A stretch of 64,000 nucleotides of DNA from Limosilactobacillus panis DSM 6035. Its GTDB lineage: Bacteria > Bacillota > Bacilli > Lactobacillales > Lactobacillaceae. The position numbers were made by a program, and so were the translations under genes. Under the pieces are notes generated by a model. That model did no database searches, was not told the DNA's origin, and was given only the letters and a program-made list of their open reading frames with translations. The stretch lies in assembly GCF_001435935.1 (NCBI RefSeq), contig NZ_AZGM01000140.1, forward strand, positions 37,118 through 101,117, given 5' to 3'. The stretch's first letter is position 1; every line of letters begins with the position of its first letter. Shown here one piece after another: positions 42,761-51,997 of this stretch.

Positions 42761-45700
42761 TTAATGTTTTAATTGCTGAAGAACAACGTTTGTCGGCCCT
42801 AAAATTTGTTTCAACCCCTGCTGAGTTGCGGCACTGGTATTAAGCCACCGGCTGGCGGGCTCTAGCATTTTAACATCCGTCTCCGGGTAATAGAGGAGGA
42901 CCGGGACCCTCCCCCGGTGCTGGGACATGAACTGGCGGAGTGCTTTTATTATTGCCGGTTGGTCCTTTGTCGGATTAATCCGCAGCACCCACCGGACATG
43001 GGGGATAAATTGCTGACGAACTTGCCTTGCGTCCCGAATCGTCTTAGCAATTACTTGTAAGCCGTGACCTGGACGTTCTTCACCGTGACCAGTGATCACC
43101 AGCACCTGGTTCTTGGTAAGCAGTTGCTGGTATTCCTGGTACTGGCGAGGAAAGACAGTGATATCGACCAGCCCACTCTCGTCTGAGACCGTGATAAAGG
43201 CCATCTGCCGGTGGTCCTTCTTAGTATAAATTGTCTTGATCCGGTTAACAAAAACAATCAGGGTCACCGGCTGACCAGGTTGAACCGCCTTAACCGGCGT
43301 TACGTTTAACCGCTGCGCCAGGTCGCGGTACTGACTGACCGGGTGACCTGACAGGTAAACCCCGAGGTATTCATTTTCCTTGGCTAACCGGGTCGTCAGC
43401 GGAAACTCGGCTTGGCGACTAATCGAGGACTGGAGACTTGGGTCCGCGGCAAAGTCACCAAGCATCCCCAACAGTTCGATTCCCGACAACAGCTTAGGTA
43501 AGCTGGCAATCATTTCCGCCCGGTTATAGCCCAGACCATCAAAGACCCCGACATAAATTAAGGGGGCAATTAATTCCTCCTTTTGCCACTTACTCGGCAG
43601 GCGGTTAATAAAATTGCGGATGTCCGTAAAGGGGCCGTTTTGGGTGCGCTCCTCAAGGAAATCGCCAACGAAGTCACGGCGGACCCCCTTAATGGCACTA
43701 AAGCCAAAGTATATCTCCTGGTCCTTAATGGTAAAGCCCTGCTGACTCACGTTGATCTTGGGTCCGTTAACCTTCACGCCCATCCTTTGGGCATTGGTAA
43801 TGTGCTGGCGAAGTTTGGCCACGTTTCCCTCCGCATTCATCAGGGCGGTGTAAAATTCTGCCGGGTAGTGGCATTTAAGGTAGGCCATCTCGAAGGCAAG
43901 TTTGGAGTAGGCAACCGCGTGGGACCGGTTAAAACCGTAGTTGGCAAAGCGATCGATGTAGTCAAATACCTGACTTGCTAGTTCCTGGCGGTAACCCTTC
44001 TTTTCGGCGCCAGCCATGAACTTGGTCCGCATTCCCGCCATCGTTTGCTTTTTCTTCTTACTCATTGCCCGTCGCAGCAGGTCGGCCTCACCCAGGGTAA
44101 ATCCCGCCATTGCGGAAGCCAGCTGAATTACCTGTTCCTGGTAGACCAAGATTCCATAGGTCGGACCCAAAATAGGTTGCAGGGCATTATCAGGGAGCTT
44201 AACCGCCTCTTGGCCGTGCTTTCTGGCAATAAAGTGCGCGATATTTTCCATCGGTCCCGGGCGGTAGAGAGCGTTTACCGCTACGATGTCTTCAAAGCAA
44301 TCCGGATGAAGGCTAACTAAGACATTGCGAATCCCAGCCGATTCGAACTGGAAGACCCCGTCCGTCATTCCCCGTTGAAACAGGTGAATCGTCGCCTGGT
44401 CATCCAACTTCACCTCTGCCAGGCTAAATTTCGGCTGGCGCTTTTTAATTAGTTTGATTGTGCTATCCATGATTGACAGGTTGCGCAGACCCAAAAAGTC
44501 CATCTTCAATAGCCCGAGGGCCTCCACCGTGTCCTTAGGAAACTGGGTCATCAAAAGGCCGTCACTCCCCTTTTGCAGGGGAACAATCTTATGCAATGGT
44601 TCTTCAGAAAGAACAATCCCGGCCGCGTGCGTTGAATAGTGCCGGGGAAGGCCTTCTAACTTCTGGGCCACGTCAAAGAGCAACTTTATCTTCGGCTGGT
44701 CAGTTAACAAGTTACGCAGCCGCTGCGACTCGGCGATTGCCTGTTGCAAGCTAAAGTGTAAACTCTTTGGTAAAGTTGCCATGACCGTCGCCAATTCATA
44801 CTGGGTTAAGCCAAAGACCCGGCTGACGTCACGAATGACTTGCTTGGCCGCAAGCGTCCCAAAAGTAATAATCTGGGCAACCCGCTGGTGACCATACTTA
44901 TGATGGACATACTGGAGGACCTCCCCCCGGCGGTTATCGGGAATGTCCAGGTCAATATCAGGCATCTGTGCCCGTTCCGGGTTCAGGAACCGTTCAAAGA
45001 GTAAGTGGTACTCTAACGGGTCAACCTCGGTAATGGCCAAAGCATAGGCCACTAAGGACCCCGCCGCTGACCCCCGCCCGGGATCGGTCGTTATTTTCGC
45101 CTGGTGGGCAAAGTTCATTACATCCCAGACAATCAGGAAGTAATCATCAAAGCCCATCTGGTGAATTACCTTCAGTTCCCGGTCCAGGCGTCGCTGGTAG
45201 TCACCGGCTGTGAAGCTGTTAGCGACGGGACGCTTTTTTAAACCAGCAAGGCACAGGTCCCGCAGATACTTCCCCGCCTTTTCACCGCCTGGAGTTGGGA
45301 AATGCGGTAAGACCGGCGACTTAAACTGCATGGTAACGTCACACTGAGCAGCAATCCGACTCGTTTCCGCAACTGCGTCCTGCAGGCCAGCACGCTGGTA
45401 GTCAGCAATCACCTGTTTTTGGGGCGGCAGGAAGTTTTCCCCCACCTCCTTGGATTGGTCGGCAAGATTTTTCAGCTGGGCCCCCTGGCCGATTGCCTGG
45501 AGGACTTTGGTGGCAAAAAGGTCTGTTGGGTTCAGGTAGTCAACCGGGGCGGTGGCCACCAGTGATATGCTGTTTTCGCGGGCAAAATCGCTCAACGCGG
45601 CCCGCTCAACACTGTCTAAGCTAAGGTTAACCCCCAGATAGAAATTATTTTGAGCAATTGGTCCCTGAAATTCATCTAGCCAACTGTTTCCCTGACGGAG

Positions 45701-46117
45701 GAGACCGAATACCCCCACCTGGACCGGGACTAGGACGATAAGGTCCCCTAAGTACTTGCTAATGGTAGCCAGGGAGAGTGGCAACTGCTCACGGTCCCTT
45801 GTTTGGTGGATTGTCGAAATATCCATCAGGTTTTGATACCCAAGCTGGCTTTTGGCCAGTAGGGTGAGCTGCAAGCGGGTCTGGTTAATATCCGCCAGGT
45901 GCACTGTCATCTCGAGGCCAATCAGGGGCTTAATTCCGGCCTGCTTGGCGGCGTTATAAAACTCAACGGCCCCATACAAAATATTTTCATCGGTCAAAGC
46001 CAATGCCGAATAGCCACGCTCTTTAGCGGCCTGAACCAGGTCATTAATCTGGATGGGACTGTTTAAAAGACTGTAACTACTGTGCACCTGTAATGGTACG
46101 TAATCCACGATGGCCAC
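42761..46117 (-). CDS. dnaE: DNA polymerase III alpha subunit DnaE
   Basis: The 1118-residue polymerase of the DnaE type works beside PolC in Gram-positives, extending primers on the lagging strand. The N-terminal PHP domain begins VPLQVHSSYSLLNSPIQIND. The palm has TTDPGRGSAAGSLVAYAL and the metal aspartates in MPDIDLDIPDNRR, with the FGTLAAKQVIRDVSRVFG block and GPTYGILVYQEQVIQLA beyond. The C-terminus carries an OB fold (LIVFVNRIKTIYTKKDHRQM). No proofreading exonuclease is present, as expected. It has its own promoter with TATAAT about 20 bases ahead of the start. Confidence 0.97.
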   Translation of the reverse strand: MAIVDYVPLQVHSSYSLLNSPIQINDLVQAAKERGYSALALTDENILYGAVEFYNAAKQAGIKPLIGLEMTVHLADINQTRLQLTLLAKSQLGYQNLMDISTIHQTRDREQLPLSLATISKYLGDLIVLVPVQVGVFGLLRQGNSWLDEFQGPIAQNNFYLGVNLSLDSVERAALSDFARENSISLVATAPVDYLNPTDLFATKVLQAIGQGAQLKNLADQSKEVGENFLPPQKQVIADYQRAGLQDAVAETSRIAAQCDVTMQFKSPVLPHFPTPGGEKAGKYLRDLCLAGLKKRPVANSFTAGDYQRRLDRELKVIHQMGFDDYFLIVWDVMNFAHQAKITTDPGRGSAAGSLVAYALAITEVDPLEYHLLFERFLNPERAQMPDIDLDIPDNRRGEVLQYVHHKYGHQRVAQIITFGTLAAKQVIRDVSRVFGLTQYELATVMATLPKSLHFSLQQAIAESQRLRNLLTDQPKIKLLFDVAQKLEGLPRHYSTHAAGIVLSEEPLHKIVPLQKGSDGLLMTQFPKDTVEALGLLKMDFLGLRNLSIMDSTIKLIKKRQPKFSLAEVKLDDQATIHLFQRGMTDGVFQFESAGIRNVLVSLHPDCFEDIVAVNALYRPGPMENIAHFIARKHGQEAVKLPDNALQPILGPTYGILVYQEQVIQLASAMAGFTLGEADLLRRAMSKKKKQTMAGMRTKFMAGAEKKGYRQELASQVFDYIDRFANYGFNRSHAVAYSKLAFEMAYLKCHYPAEFYTALMNAEGNVAKLRQHITNAQRMGVKVNGPKINVSQQGFTIKDQEIYFGFSAIKGVRRDFVGDFLEERTQNGPFTDIRNFINRLPSKWQKEELIAPLIYVGVFDGLGYNRAEMIASLPKLLSGIELLGMLGDFAADPSLQSSISRQAEFPLTTRLAKENEYLGVYLSGHPVSQYRDLAQRLNVTPVKAVQPGQPVTLIVFVNRIKTIYTKKDHRQMAFITVSDESGLVDITVFPRQYQEYQQLLTKNQVLVITGHGEERPGHGLQVIAKTIRDARQVRQQFIPHVRWVLRINPTKDQPAIIKALRQFMSQHRGRVPVLLYYPETDVKMLEPASRWLNTSAATQQGLKQILGPTNVVLQQLKH

Positions 46118-46227
46118 TCCTTTCCTGAGAAAATTATAACAAAAGTTCGCCTTCCTGGTGACTTTTTACCCCTGTGTTTCTCTCCTAATTGTGCTAAAAT
46201 AAGGTTTATACAGAGGGGATGAAATTC

Positions 46228-46431
46228 ATGAAGACCTTATCAAAGAACATTATTGCTGCACTCTGGGGACTGATCCTCGCTGAAGTGTTAGCATACATCA
46301 CTTCCCAACTTGAAGGGATGACACCTGACTACAAGTTAATGGCAATCATCGGTGCCGTCATGGCCATCATCGCCGTTAACTGTGTAAATGCCATTACCGG
46401 CAAGGCTGACCCTGCTAAACAAGAAAAGTAA
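46228..46431 (+). CDS. DUF2929 family small membrane protein (YjzD-like)
   Basis: The 67-residue protein has two membrane helices (AALWGLILAEVLAYITSQL and LMAIIGAVMAIIAVNCVNAI) and matches the DUF2929 (YjzD) family. The start is taken at 46228 with GAGGGG 9 bases upstream; the ATG at 46219 lies within that site. It is divergent from dnaE and has an extended -10 (TGCTAAAAT) ahead. The role is unknown. Confidence 0.85.
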   Translation: MKTLSKNIIAALWGLILAEVLAYITSQLEGMTPDYKLMAIIGAVMAIIAVNCVNAITGKADPAKQEK

Positions 46432-46447
46432 AAATCAGCTTTTATTA

Positions 46448-46487
46448 AAAATAAGGGACCACGAAGATCGTGGCCCCTTATTTTTTT
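46448..46487. terminator. Bidirectional terminator
   Basis: AAATAAGGG, then CCACGA, pair with TCGTGG and CCCTTATTT around a short loop, with long T runs on both strands. It serves the DUF2929 gene and the convergent pepT gene. Confidence 0.9.
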
Positions 46488-46498
46488 CGATAAACCGA

Positions 46499-47749
46499 TT
46501 ACTGGTGGTCAGCCAGGTTCAATTCGTTGATCTTGAGCAAGACATCGAGTGCCCGTTCCATCGTTTGTAGGGATACATACTCATAGCGGCTATGCATGTT
46601 TTCGCCCCCTGCAAAGAGGTTCGGCGTCGGCAGGCCCATGTAAGAAATTGTCGACCCGTCAGTTCCGCCCCGCACTGGGTAGATGTCAGGCTTAATGTCG
46701 AGTTCTTCCATTGCCCGCTTAGCAAGTTCGACCACGTCCATGTGGTCCTTTAAGGCATCCTTGAGGTTGTAATACTGGTCATAAAGCTTCATCGTGATCC
46801 GCTTTTCACCGAGCTCAGTATTCAGGCCATCGACGATTCTTTGCAAAAGGTGCTTACGCTCTTCAAAGGTCTGCCGGTCATGATCACGAATCAGGTAGGT
46901 CATTGAAGCGTGGTCAACAGTGCCATTGAACTTGTAGAGGTGGAAAAAGCCCTCCCGCCCCGCTGTTTTTTCAGCCCGTTCGTGGCTTGGCAAGCTGTCA
47001 TGGAGGTCAATGGCTACCTGGATAGCGTTGACCATCGTTCCCTTGGCCACCGCCGTATGAACGTCTTTCCCGGCAATTTTAATTTCCGCCTGGGCGGCAT
47101 TAAAAGTTTCGTATTCAAGCTCGCCAAGTGGTCCCGCGTCAACGGTGTAGGCAAAGTCCGCCCCGAAGTCGGCCACGTCAAAGTGGTCGGCGCCAGTGCC
47201 GATTTCCTCATCTGGACCCAAGCCAATCTTGATCTCACCATGCTTAATTTCCGGGTGCGCCTGGAGGTAGGCGGCCATTGTGACAATTTCGGCTACTCCG
47301 GACTTGTCATCAGCACCAAGGAGGGTTGAGCCATCAGTGGTAATCAGGGTATCACCCTGGTACTTCTTCAGTGAAGGGAAGTCGGCCACCGTTAACTGGT
47401 ACTTGCCATCCTGGCCTAACTGGATATTTGAATGACCATCATAGTCTTTTACAATCTGCGGATTCACATTGTGGGCATTAAAGTCGGCCGTGTCAACGTG
47501 GGAAATAAAGCCCACTACCGGAACATCCTGATCAACGTTACTTGGAATAGTTCCCATCAAATAAGAACTCTGCTGGTTGATGTGGACATTTTCAACCCCC
47601 AAGTCCCGCAGCTCACCTGCCAATTCATTCAAAAAGGCAGTTTCCTTAGGGTCTGAGGGAATAGTTGACGACGCCGGATTGGAACGGGTCTCGGTTTTGA
47701 CATACTTTAAGAAGCGGTCTAGCAGGCCATCATATTTTTCAACAAGCAT
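46499..47749 (-). CDS. pepT: Peptidase T (tripeptide aminopeptidase)
   Basis: The 416-residue M20 metallopeptidase removes the N-terminal residue of tripeptides in the cytoplasm. The first metal site is GFISHVDTADFNAHNV near residue 75, the bridging Asp lies in STLLGADDKSGVAEI near 142, and GLGPDEEIGTGADHFD near 173 holds the catalytic Glu. TYTVDAGPLGELEYE-like residues follow, and PVRGGTDGSTISYMGLPTPN is the C-terminal block. AAGGAGG supports the start. It follows the Nif3-like gene by 14 bases. Confidence 0.96.
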   Translation of the reverse strand: MLVEKYDGLLDRFLKYVKTETRSNPASSTIPSDPKETAFLNELAGELRDLGVENVHINQQSSYLMGTIPSNVDQDVPVVGFISHVDTADFNAHNVNPQIVKDYDGHSNIQLGQDGKYQLTVADFPSLKKYQGDTLITTDGSTLLGADDKSGVAEIVTMAAYLQAHPEIKHGEIKIGLGPDEEIGTGADHFDVADFGADFAYTVDAGPLGELEYETFNAAQAEIKIAGKDVHTAVAKGTMVNAIQVAIDLHDSLPSHERAEKTAGREGFFHLYKFNGTVDHASMTYLIRDHDRQTFEERKHLLQRIVDGLNTELGEKRITMKLYDQYYNLKDALKDHMDVVELAKRAMEELDIKPDIYPVRGGTDGSTISYMGLPTPNLFAGGENMHSRYEYVSLQTMERALDVLLKINELNLADHQ

Positions 47750-47763
47750 AGAAAAAGTCCTCC

Positions 47764-48591
47764 TTACTGGTTAACGATAAAGGTAAACGGGTCGGTATTG
47801 ATGGTATTTTCACAGATATCGAATTCCCAACCGTTTTCCTTTTGCCACTGCTTAAACAGGCGGGCAAGTTGGTGTTCACAAATTACTTCAATGTGGTGAC
47901 CAGGGTCAACCACAGTTAAGTGATTAGCAATCATATCATGGGCAAAGTGGTAGCTAACATCCCCGGTTACGTAGGCATCCGCCCCCGCTTGAACTGCCTG
48001 CTCATAGAAGTCCTGGCCGGCACCACCCAAAACGGCAACCCGGTGGATTGGCTTTTCGGCATCAGCAGGGTTGGTAATCAAGCGGAGACCGGGGACCTTG
48101 AAAAGCCGCCGACAAAATTCGGCAAACTCCCGTGCGTTCATTGCTCCGTTAATGGTGCCCACCCGGCCCATTCCAACGGGTTCCTTGCTTACCGGGTCAC
48201 TACCAGCCGGCACTAGTGGCTGGCAATTAGTCAGTCCTAGTTTAGCTGCCAGCCAATCGTTCATCCCGCCATTAGCGGTATCCAGATTGGTATGGGCAGC
48301 GTAGATCGTAATGTGGTTAGCAAGAATCTTAGCATACATTGCATTTTGAGGATTGCGGGTATCTAGGTCCTTGGCAGGATGAAACATCACCGGGTGGTGA
48401 GCAAAGATAAAGTCGACCCCCATGCTAACGGCCTCATCGACCGTTTCGGGGCGCACATCTAAAGTCGTCATTAGCCGGTGAATTGGTTGGTCCGGATCCC
48501 CAATCTGCAAACCAACATGGTCCCAATGCTCCGCTAGCTGTGGACTGGCGAACTTTTCAAAGCGTTTGATTAACTCTGTTCCCTTAGTCAT
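47764..48591 (-). CDS. Nif3-like dinuclear metal-centre protein
   Basis: The 275-residue protein belongs to the Nif3/YqfO family (also listed as GTP cyclohydrolase I type 2-like). Metal ligands are in DFIFAHHPVMFHPAKDLD near residue 64 and IYAAHTNLDTANGGMN near 97, and the C-terminal HHIEVICEH supplies others. It forms a hexamer in homologues, with function not settled. The start overlaps the trmK stop by 8 bases, and a GAGGAGG site lies within trmK, as in Bacillus yqfN-yqfO. Confidence 0.93.
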   Translation of the reverse strand: MTKGTELIKRFEKFASPQLAEHWDHVGLQIGDPDQPIHRLMTTLDVRPETVDEAVSMGVDFIFAHHPVMFHPAKDLDTRNPQNAMYAKILANHITIYAAHTNLDTANGGMNDWLAAKLGLTNCQPLVPAGSDPVSKEPVGMGRVGTINGAMNAREFAEFCRRLFKVPGLRLITNPADAEKPIHRVAVLGGAGQDFYEQAVQAGADAYVTGDVSYHFAHDMIANHLTVVDPGHHIEVICEHQLARLFKQWQKENGWEFDICENTINTDPFTFIVNQ

Positions 48592-49285
48592 CCTGTATGG
48601 CCTCCTCTACCATCTTTAATCGTTTCTTCAACTGACTAATCTTCGCTTGCGGTGGCTGCTTTGCCCCCGCCATCTGCTGAAGAACCCCGTTCTGGCGTTG
48701 CTGGTATTCTTGCCACTTTTGCTTGAAGATGGGTCCTTTTTTTTCCAAAAGGAAGGGGCCAAACATCAACTCATACTCACTGTAAGTGAAGGGAACCACG
48801 GACGGCTCCGCCATAATGATTTCATAGATGTGGTCATCTTCTTCAATTAACCGCTCGTCCATAATCTGGTAGCTATTTTTTAAGAGCCACTGCCGCAACC
48901 GGTATTCGCCAACGTTCGGCTGCAAGATTAGGCGCTTAACACCTGCTAATTGGGCCCGTCCCTTTTCCAGGATGTCAGCAATCAAAGCACCGCCCATCCC
49001 AGCAATTACAACCGTATCGACCTTATCGGTTGGCCGAATTGCAGCTAGACCATTGGCAAGACGGGGGATAATTGTCTTTGTCAGGCCATTCTCTGTGATT
49101 TCCTTAACCATGTTGTCATAGGGACCCTTAGCAACCTCACCAGCAACCGTAAATTGAATTCGCCCTTTTAAGGCCAAAGCCGCTGGGAGGTAGGCGTGGT
49201 CCGACCCAATGTCGGCTAACCGGGCACCCTGGGGGACAAATGCCGCCACCTGGGTGAGCCGTTTTGAAAGGTGTTTCTCGTCCAC
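48584..49285 (-). CDS. trmK: tRNA (adenine22-N1)-methyltransferase
   Basis: The 233-residue SAM-dependent enzyme methylates A22 of tRNA. The SAM loop is GARLADIGSDHAYLPAALAL near residue 19, and DTVVIAGMGGALIADILEKG and LILQPNVGEYRLRQWLLKN are the following family blocks. A C-terminal coiled-coil tail fits the family. Start is GTG with AAAGGAAA before it. It couples to the Nif3-like gene. Confidence 0.94.
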   Translation of the reverse strand: MDEKHLSKRLTQVAAFVPQGARLADIGSDHAYLPAALALKGRIQFTVAGEVAKGPYDNMVKEITENGLTKTIIPRLANGLAAIRPTDKVDTVVIAGMGGALIADILEKGRAQLAGVKRLILQPNVGEYRLRQWLLKNSYQIMDERLIEEDDHIYEIIMAEPSVVPFTYSEYELMFGPFLLEKKGPIFKQKWQEYQQRQNGVLQQMAGAKQPPQAKISQLKKRLKMVEEAIQDD

Positions 49286-49370
49286 GTTATCATTTCCTTT
49301 TTTTTCTTATTCACTTACCAGTATACCAAAAGGATCAGCGGACTTGAACAAGGCAGCCAATCACCAATAT

Positions 49371-49419
49371 AAAAGCACTTAGGGTCTCAGGCAAAAACGG
49401 CCAGCTCCTAAGTGCTTTT
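49371..49419. terminator. Terminator after the aminotransferase gene
   Basis: AAAAGCACTTAGG pairs perfectly with CCTAAGTGCTTTT around a 23-base loop, with T runs on both strands. It ends the minus-strand aminotransferase transcript. Confidence 0.85.
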
Positions 49420-49433
49420 CTTCTTGTTAATTT

Positions 49434-50618
49434 TTAGCTAAGTTGCTTAACGTATTCACTGATTCGCCGTAATGCTTCCTTGATATCCTCATCGGATGAA
49501 GCATATGAGAGACGGATATAGCCTTGTCCACCGGCACCAAAGGCACTACCAGGAGTAACCCCCACCTTGGCTTCCTTAGCCAGGTTCCGGGCAAACTTTT
49601 CATCATCCATTCCGAAGAACTGGGGAATCTTTGCAAAAATGTAAAAGGCCCCTTGGGGAGTTGCCATCTCAAAGCCCGCCTTGGTTAACCCGGCAATGAT
49701 CATGTCCCGCCGGCGTTGGTATGCCTTCCGGAAGGCAATTGGATCATCCAGACCGTTCGTGAGGGCTTCGGCAGCCGCTACCTGGGTGTTGTCCGTAACC
49801 GTCGTAACCAGGTATTCGTGCATTTGCAAAATCTTCTTTGCAATCTTTGCTGGAGCGGCAACATAGCCAATCCGGTAACCAGTCATCGCATGTGACTTCG
49901 AGAGGCCGGAAATCAGGATCGTCCGTTCTGGAATAATTGATGCAATTGAATAGTGCTGGACATCGTAAACCAGCTCGCTGTAAATTTCGTCCGCAATTAC
50001 GTAGAGGTGGTGCTTAGCAATTACCTTTGCTAACCCCTCCAGGACTTCCTTTGGATATTCACGACCAGTTGGGTTATTCGGGTAGTTCAGTAAGACTGCC
50101 TTGACACCGTCGCCCTCCTTTTCGATTGCTTTTTCTAACCGTTCGGGGGTCAGAACAAAATTATCAGCAGAAGTGTCAATTTGGACCCCGGTAGCGCCCG
50201 TCATTGAAATCAACGGGAAGTAAAGGGCAAAAGTTGGGGTAGGAACGATTACCTTATCACCAGTATTGAAGAGCGCAAAGAAGGTCGAGTCGAGGGCTTC
50301 AGTTGCCCCCACCGTAACCACAACTTCATTATCCGGGTTGTAGTTTACCTGGCGCGTTTTTTGGACATAGTTACTAATCGCCTGGAGCAGTTCTGGCTTC
50401 CCGGCCTGTGGTGCGTAGTGGGAATCGTTATTTTCAATACTCTTAATGGCCGCCTGCTTAACGTGTTCCGGGACGTTGAAATCGGGTTCCCCGATGGTCA
50501 ACTTAATAATTCCTGGAATCTTAGAAACTTCCTTATTGAATGCCCGAATCCCCGAGGGCTTCAAAGCGTTCAACTTATGACTAACGGTACCATAAAGATC
50601 TGATGATAATTCAGGCAT
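49434..50618 (-). CDS. Class I/II pyridoxal-phosphate aminotransferase
   Basis: The 394-residue enzyme is a fold-type I aminotransferase close to the AraT/PatA group, transferring amino groups between amino acids and 2-oxoacids. It has IIKLTIGEPDFNVPEHV near residue 32, VTVGATEALDSTFFAL near 93, NYPNNPTGREYP near 170 and the cofactor lysine in ISGLSKSHAMTGYRIGYV near 232. RLSYASSD binds the substrate carboxylate. The ATG at 50618 has AAAGGAG 7 bases before it; a longer frame lacks a site. Aromatic specificity is likely, but not proven by sequence. Confidence 0.92.
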   Translation of the reverse strand: MPELSSDLYGTVSHKLNALKPSGIRAFNKEVSKIPGIIKLTIGEPDFNVPEHVKQAAIKSIENNDSHYAPQAGKPELLQAISNYVQKTRQVNYNPDNEVVVTVGATEALDSTFFALFNTGDKVIVPTPTFALYFPLISMTGATGVQIDTSADNFVLTPERLEKAIEKEGDGVKAVLLNYPNNPTGREYPKEVLEGLAKVIAKHHLYVIADEIYSELVYDVQHYSIASIIPERTILISGLSKSHAMTGYRIGYVAAPAKIAKKILQMHEYLVTTVTDNTQVAAAEALTNGLDDPIAFRKAYQRRRDMIIAGLTKAGFEMATPQGAFYIFAKIPQFFGMDDEKFARNLAKEAKVGVTPGSAFGAGGQGYIRLSYASSDEDIKEALRRISEYVKQLS

Positions 50619-50730
50619 ATTCGTTCTCCTTTTGTACAAACAAACTATAAACAACTTGCTTTAATTCTAATATTATGTGAAAAATGCGTCAAGAATTTTT
50701 TAACAATATTTTAATCTTATTTTAAAGATA

Positions 50731-50777
50731 AAATAAGCCTTCAGTTTAGAGAAAAGATCTGTAAACTGAAGGCTTAT
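50731..50777 (-). terminator. rpoD terminator
   Basis: A perfect 16-pair stem (50733-50748 with 50762-50777) is followed by T-rich sequence on the minus strand. It lies about 75 bases after the rpoD stop. Confidence 0.85.
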
Positions 50778-50853
50778 CTGTGCCCACCCAATAATGTTTT
50801 CAACTATTTAGGCACCTGTTCAATTGTTTTACGTATATATTAACTAGGACGGC

Positions 50854-51996
50854 TTATTCCAAGAAGTCCTTTAGTTGCTTAGAACGGGATGGGTGGCGAA
50901 GCTTCCGCAAGGCCTTGGCTTCAATCTGCCGAATCCGTTCACGAGTGACACCAAAGACCTTCCCCACTTCCTCGAGGGTCCGGGTCCGGCCATCATCAAG
51001 ACCAAACCGCAGCCGTAAGACGTTTTCTTCACGGTCAGTTAACGTATCCAAGACGTTTTCTAACTGTTTTTTCATCATTTCGTAAGCGGCATGGTCAGCC
51101 GGGCTTGTAGCATCTTGGTCTTCAATAAAGTCACCCAGGTGAGAATCGTCCTCTTCACCAATTGGTGTTTCCAATGAAACCGGTTCTTGGGCAATCTTAA
51201 GGATGTTCCGGACCTTTTCGGTTGGCATATCCATCTCAGCACCAATTTCCTCCGGTAGTGGTTCCCGGCCAAGGTCCTGGAGCAGTTGCCGTTGGATCCG
51301 GATCAGCTTGTTAATGGTTTCAACCATGTGGACGGGAATCCGAATTGTCCGGGCTTGATCAGCAATTGCCCGGGTAATCGCCTGCCGAATCCACCAAGTT
51401 GCGTAGGTTGAGAACTTGAATCCCCGCCGGTAGTCAAACTTTTCAACAGCCTTCATCAGCCCCATGTTACCTTCTTGAATCAGGTCAAGGAACTGCATCC
51501 CCCGGCCAACGTAACGCTTGGCAATGGAAACCACCAGCCGGAGGTTCGCCTCAGCCAGTTCCTGCTTGGCAACCTCATCTCCCTGCTCAATCCGCAGGGC
51601 CAGTTGAACTTCCTCGTCCGCCGTTAAAAGGTTAACCCGGCCAATTTCCTTGAAGTACATCCGGACAGGGTCATTGATCTTAACCCCGGTTGGCGCGGAG
51701 GTATCCTTCATCGCCTTCTGTGACAGCTTTTCCGTTGCCTTAAGTGCCCGGGGATCGGGGTCACCGTTTTCGTCAACCACACTGATACCGGCATCCTCGA
51801 CATTTTGCAACAGGTTATCGATACCATCGGCGTTCAGCTCGTATGGTTTTGCCAGCTTTTCTGTTAATTCGTCATAGCGGATTTCCTTTTTCTTCTTGTA
51901 CTGACGAATCAGCTTTCCAACAGCAGTATCGTATTCTTGTTGGCCAAAATCATCACTGTTTGAAATAACAAGATTCTTTTTCTTACTCTTTGCCAT
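50854..51996 (-). CDS. rpoD: Primary sigma factor RpoD (SigA)
   Basis: The 380-residue housekeeping sigma factor starts with region 1.1 and has region 1.2 ([21 protein letters not shown] after GVKIN), region 2 ([37 protein letters not shown]), region 3 and region 4 with the helix-turn-helix [20 protein letters not shown]. The length is typical for lactobacilli. Its ribosome site lies in the last codons of dnaG with no gap, so the two are one transcript, as in the macromolecular synthesis operon. Confidence 0.98.
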   Translation of the reverse strand: MAKSKKKNLVISNSDDFGQQEYDTAVGKLIRQYKKKKEIRYDELTEKLAKPYELNADGIDNLLQNVEDAGISVVDENGDPDPRALKATEKLSQKAMKDTSAPTGVKINDPVRMYFKEIGRVNLLTADEEVQLALRIEQGDEVAKQELAEANLRLVVSIAKRYVGRGMQFLDLIQEGNMGLMKAVEKFDYRRGFKFSTYATWWIRQAITRAIADQARTIRIPVHMVETINKLIRIQRQLLQDLGREPLPEEIGAEMDMPTEKVRNILKIAQEPVSLETPIGEEDDSHLGDFIEDQDATSPADHAAYEMMKKQLENVLDTLTDREENVLRLRFGLDDGRTRTLEEVGKVFGVTRERIRQIEAKALRKLRHPSRSKQLKDFLE

Positions 51997-51997
51997 A

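Noticed and set aside
43583..43981. Plus-strand frame inside dnaE
   Set aside because: It is a shadow of the DnaE coding strand with no ribosome site.
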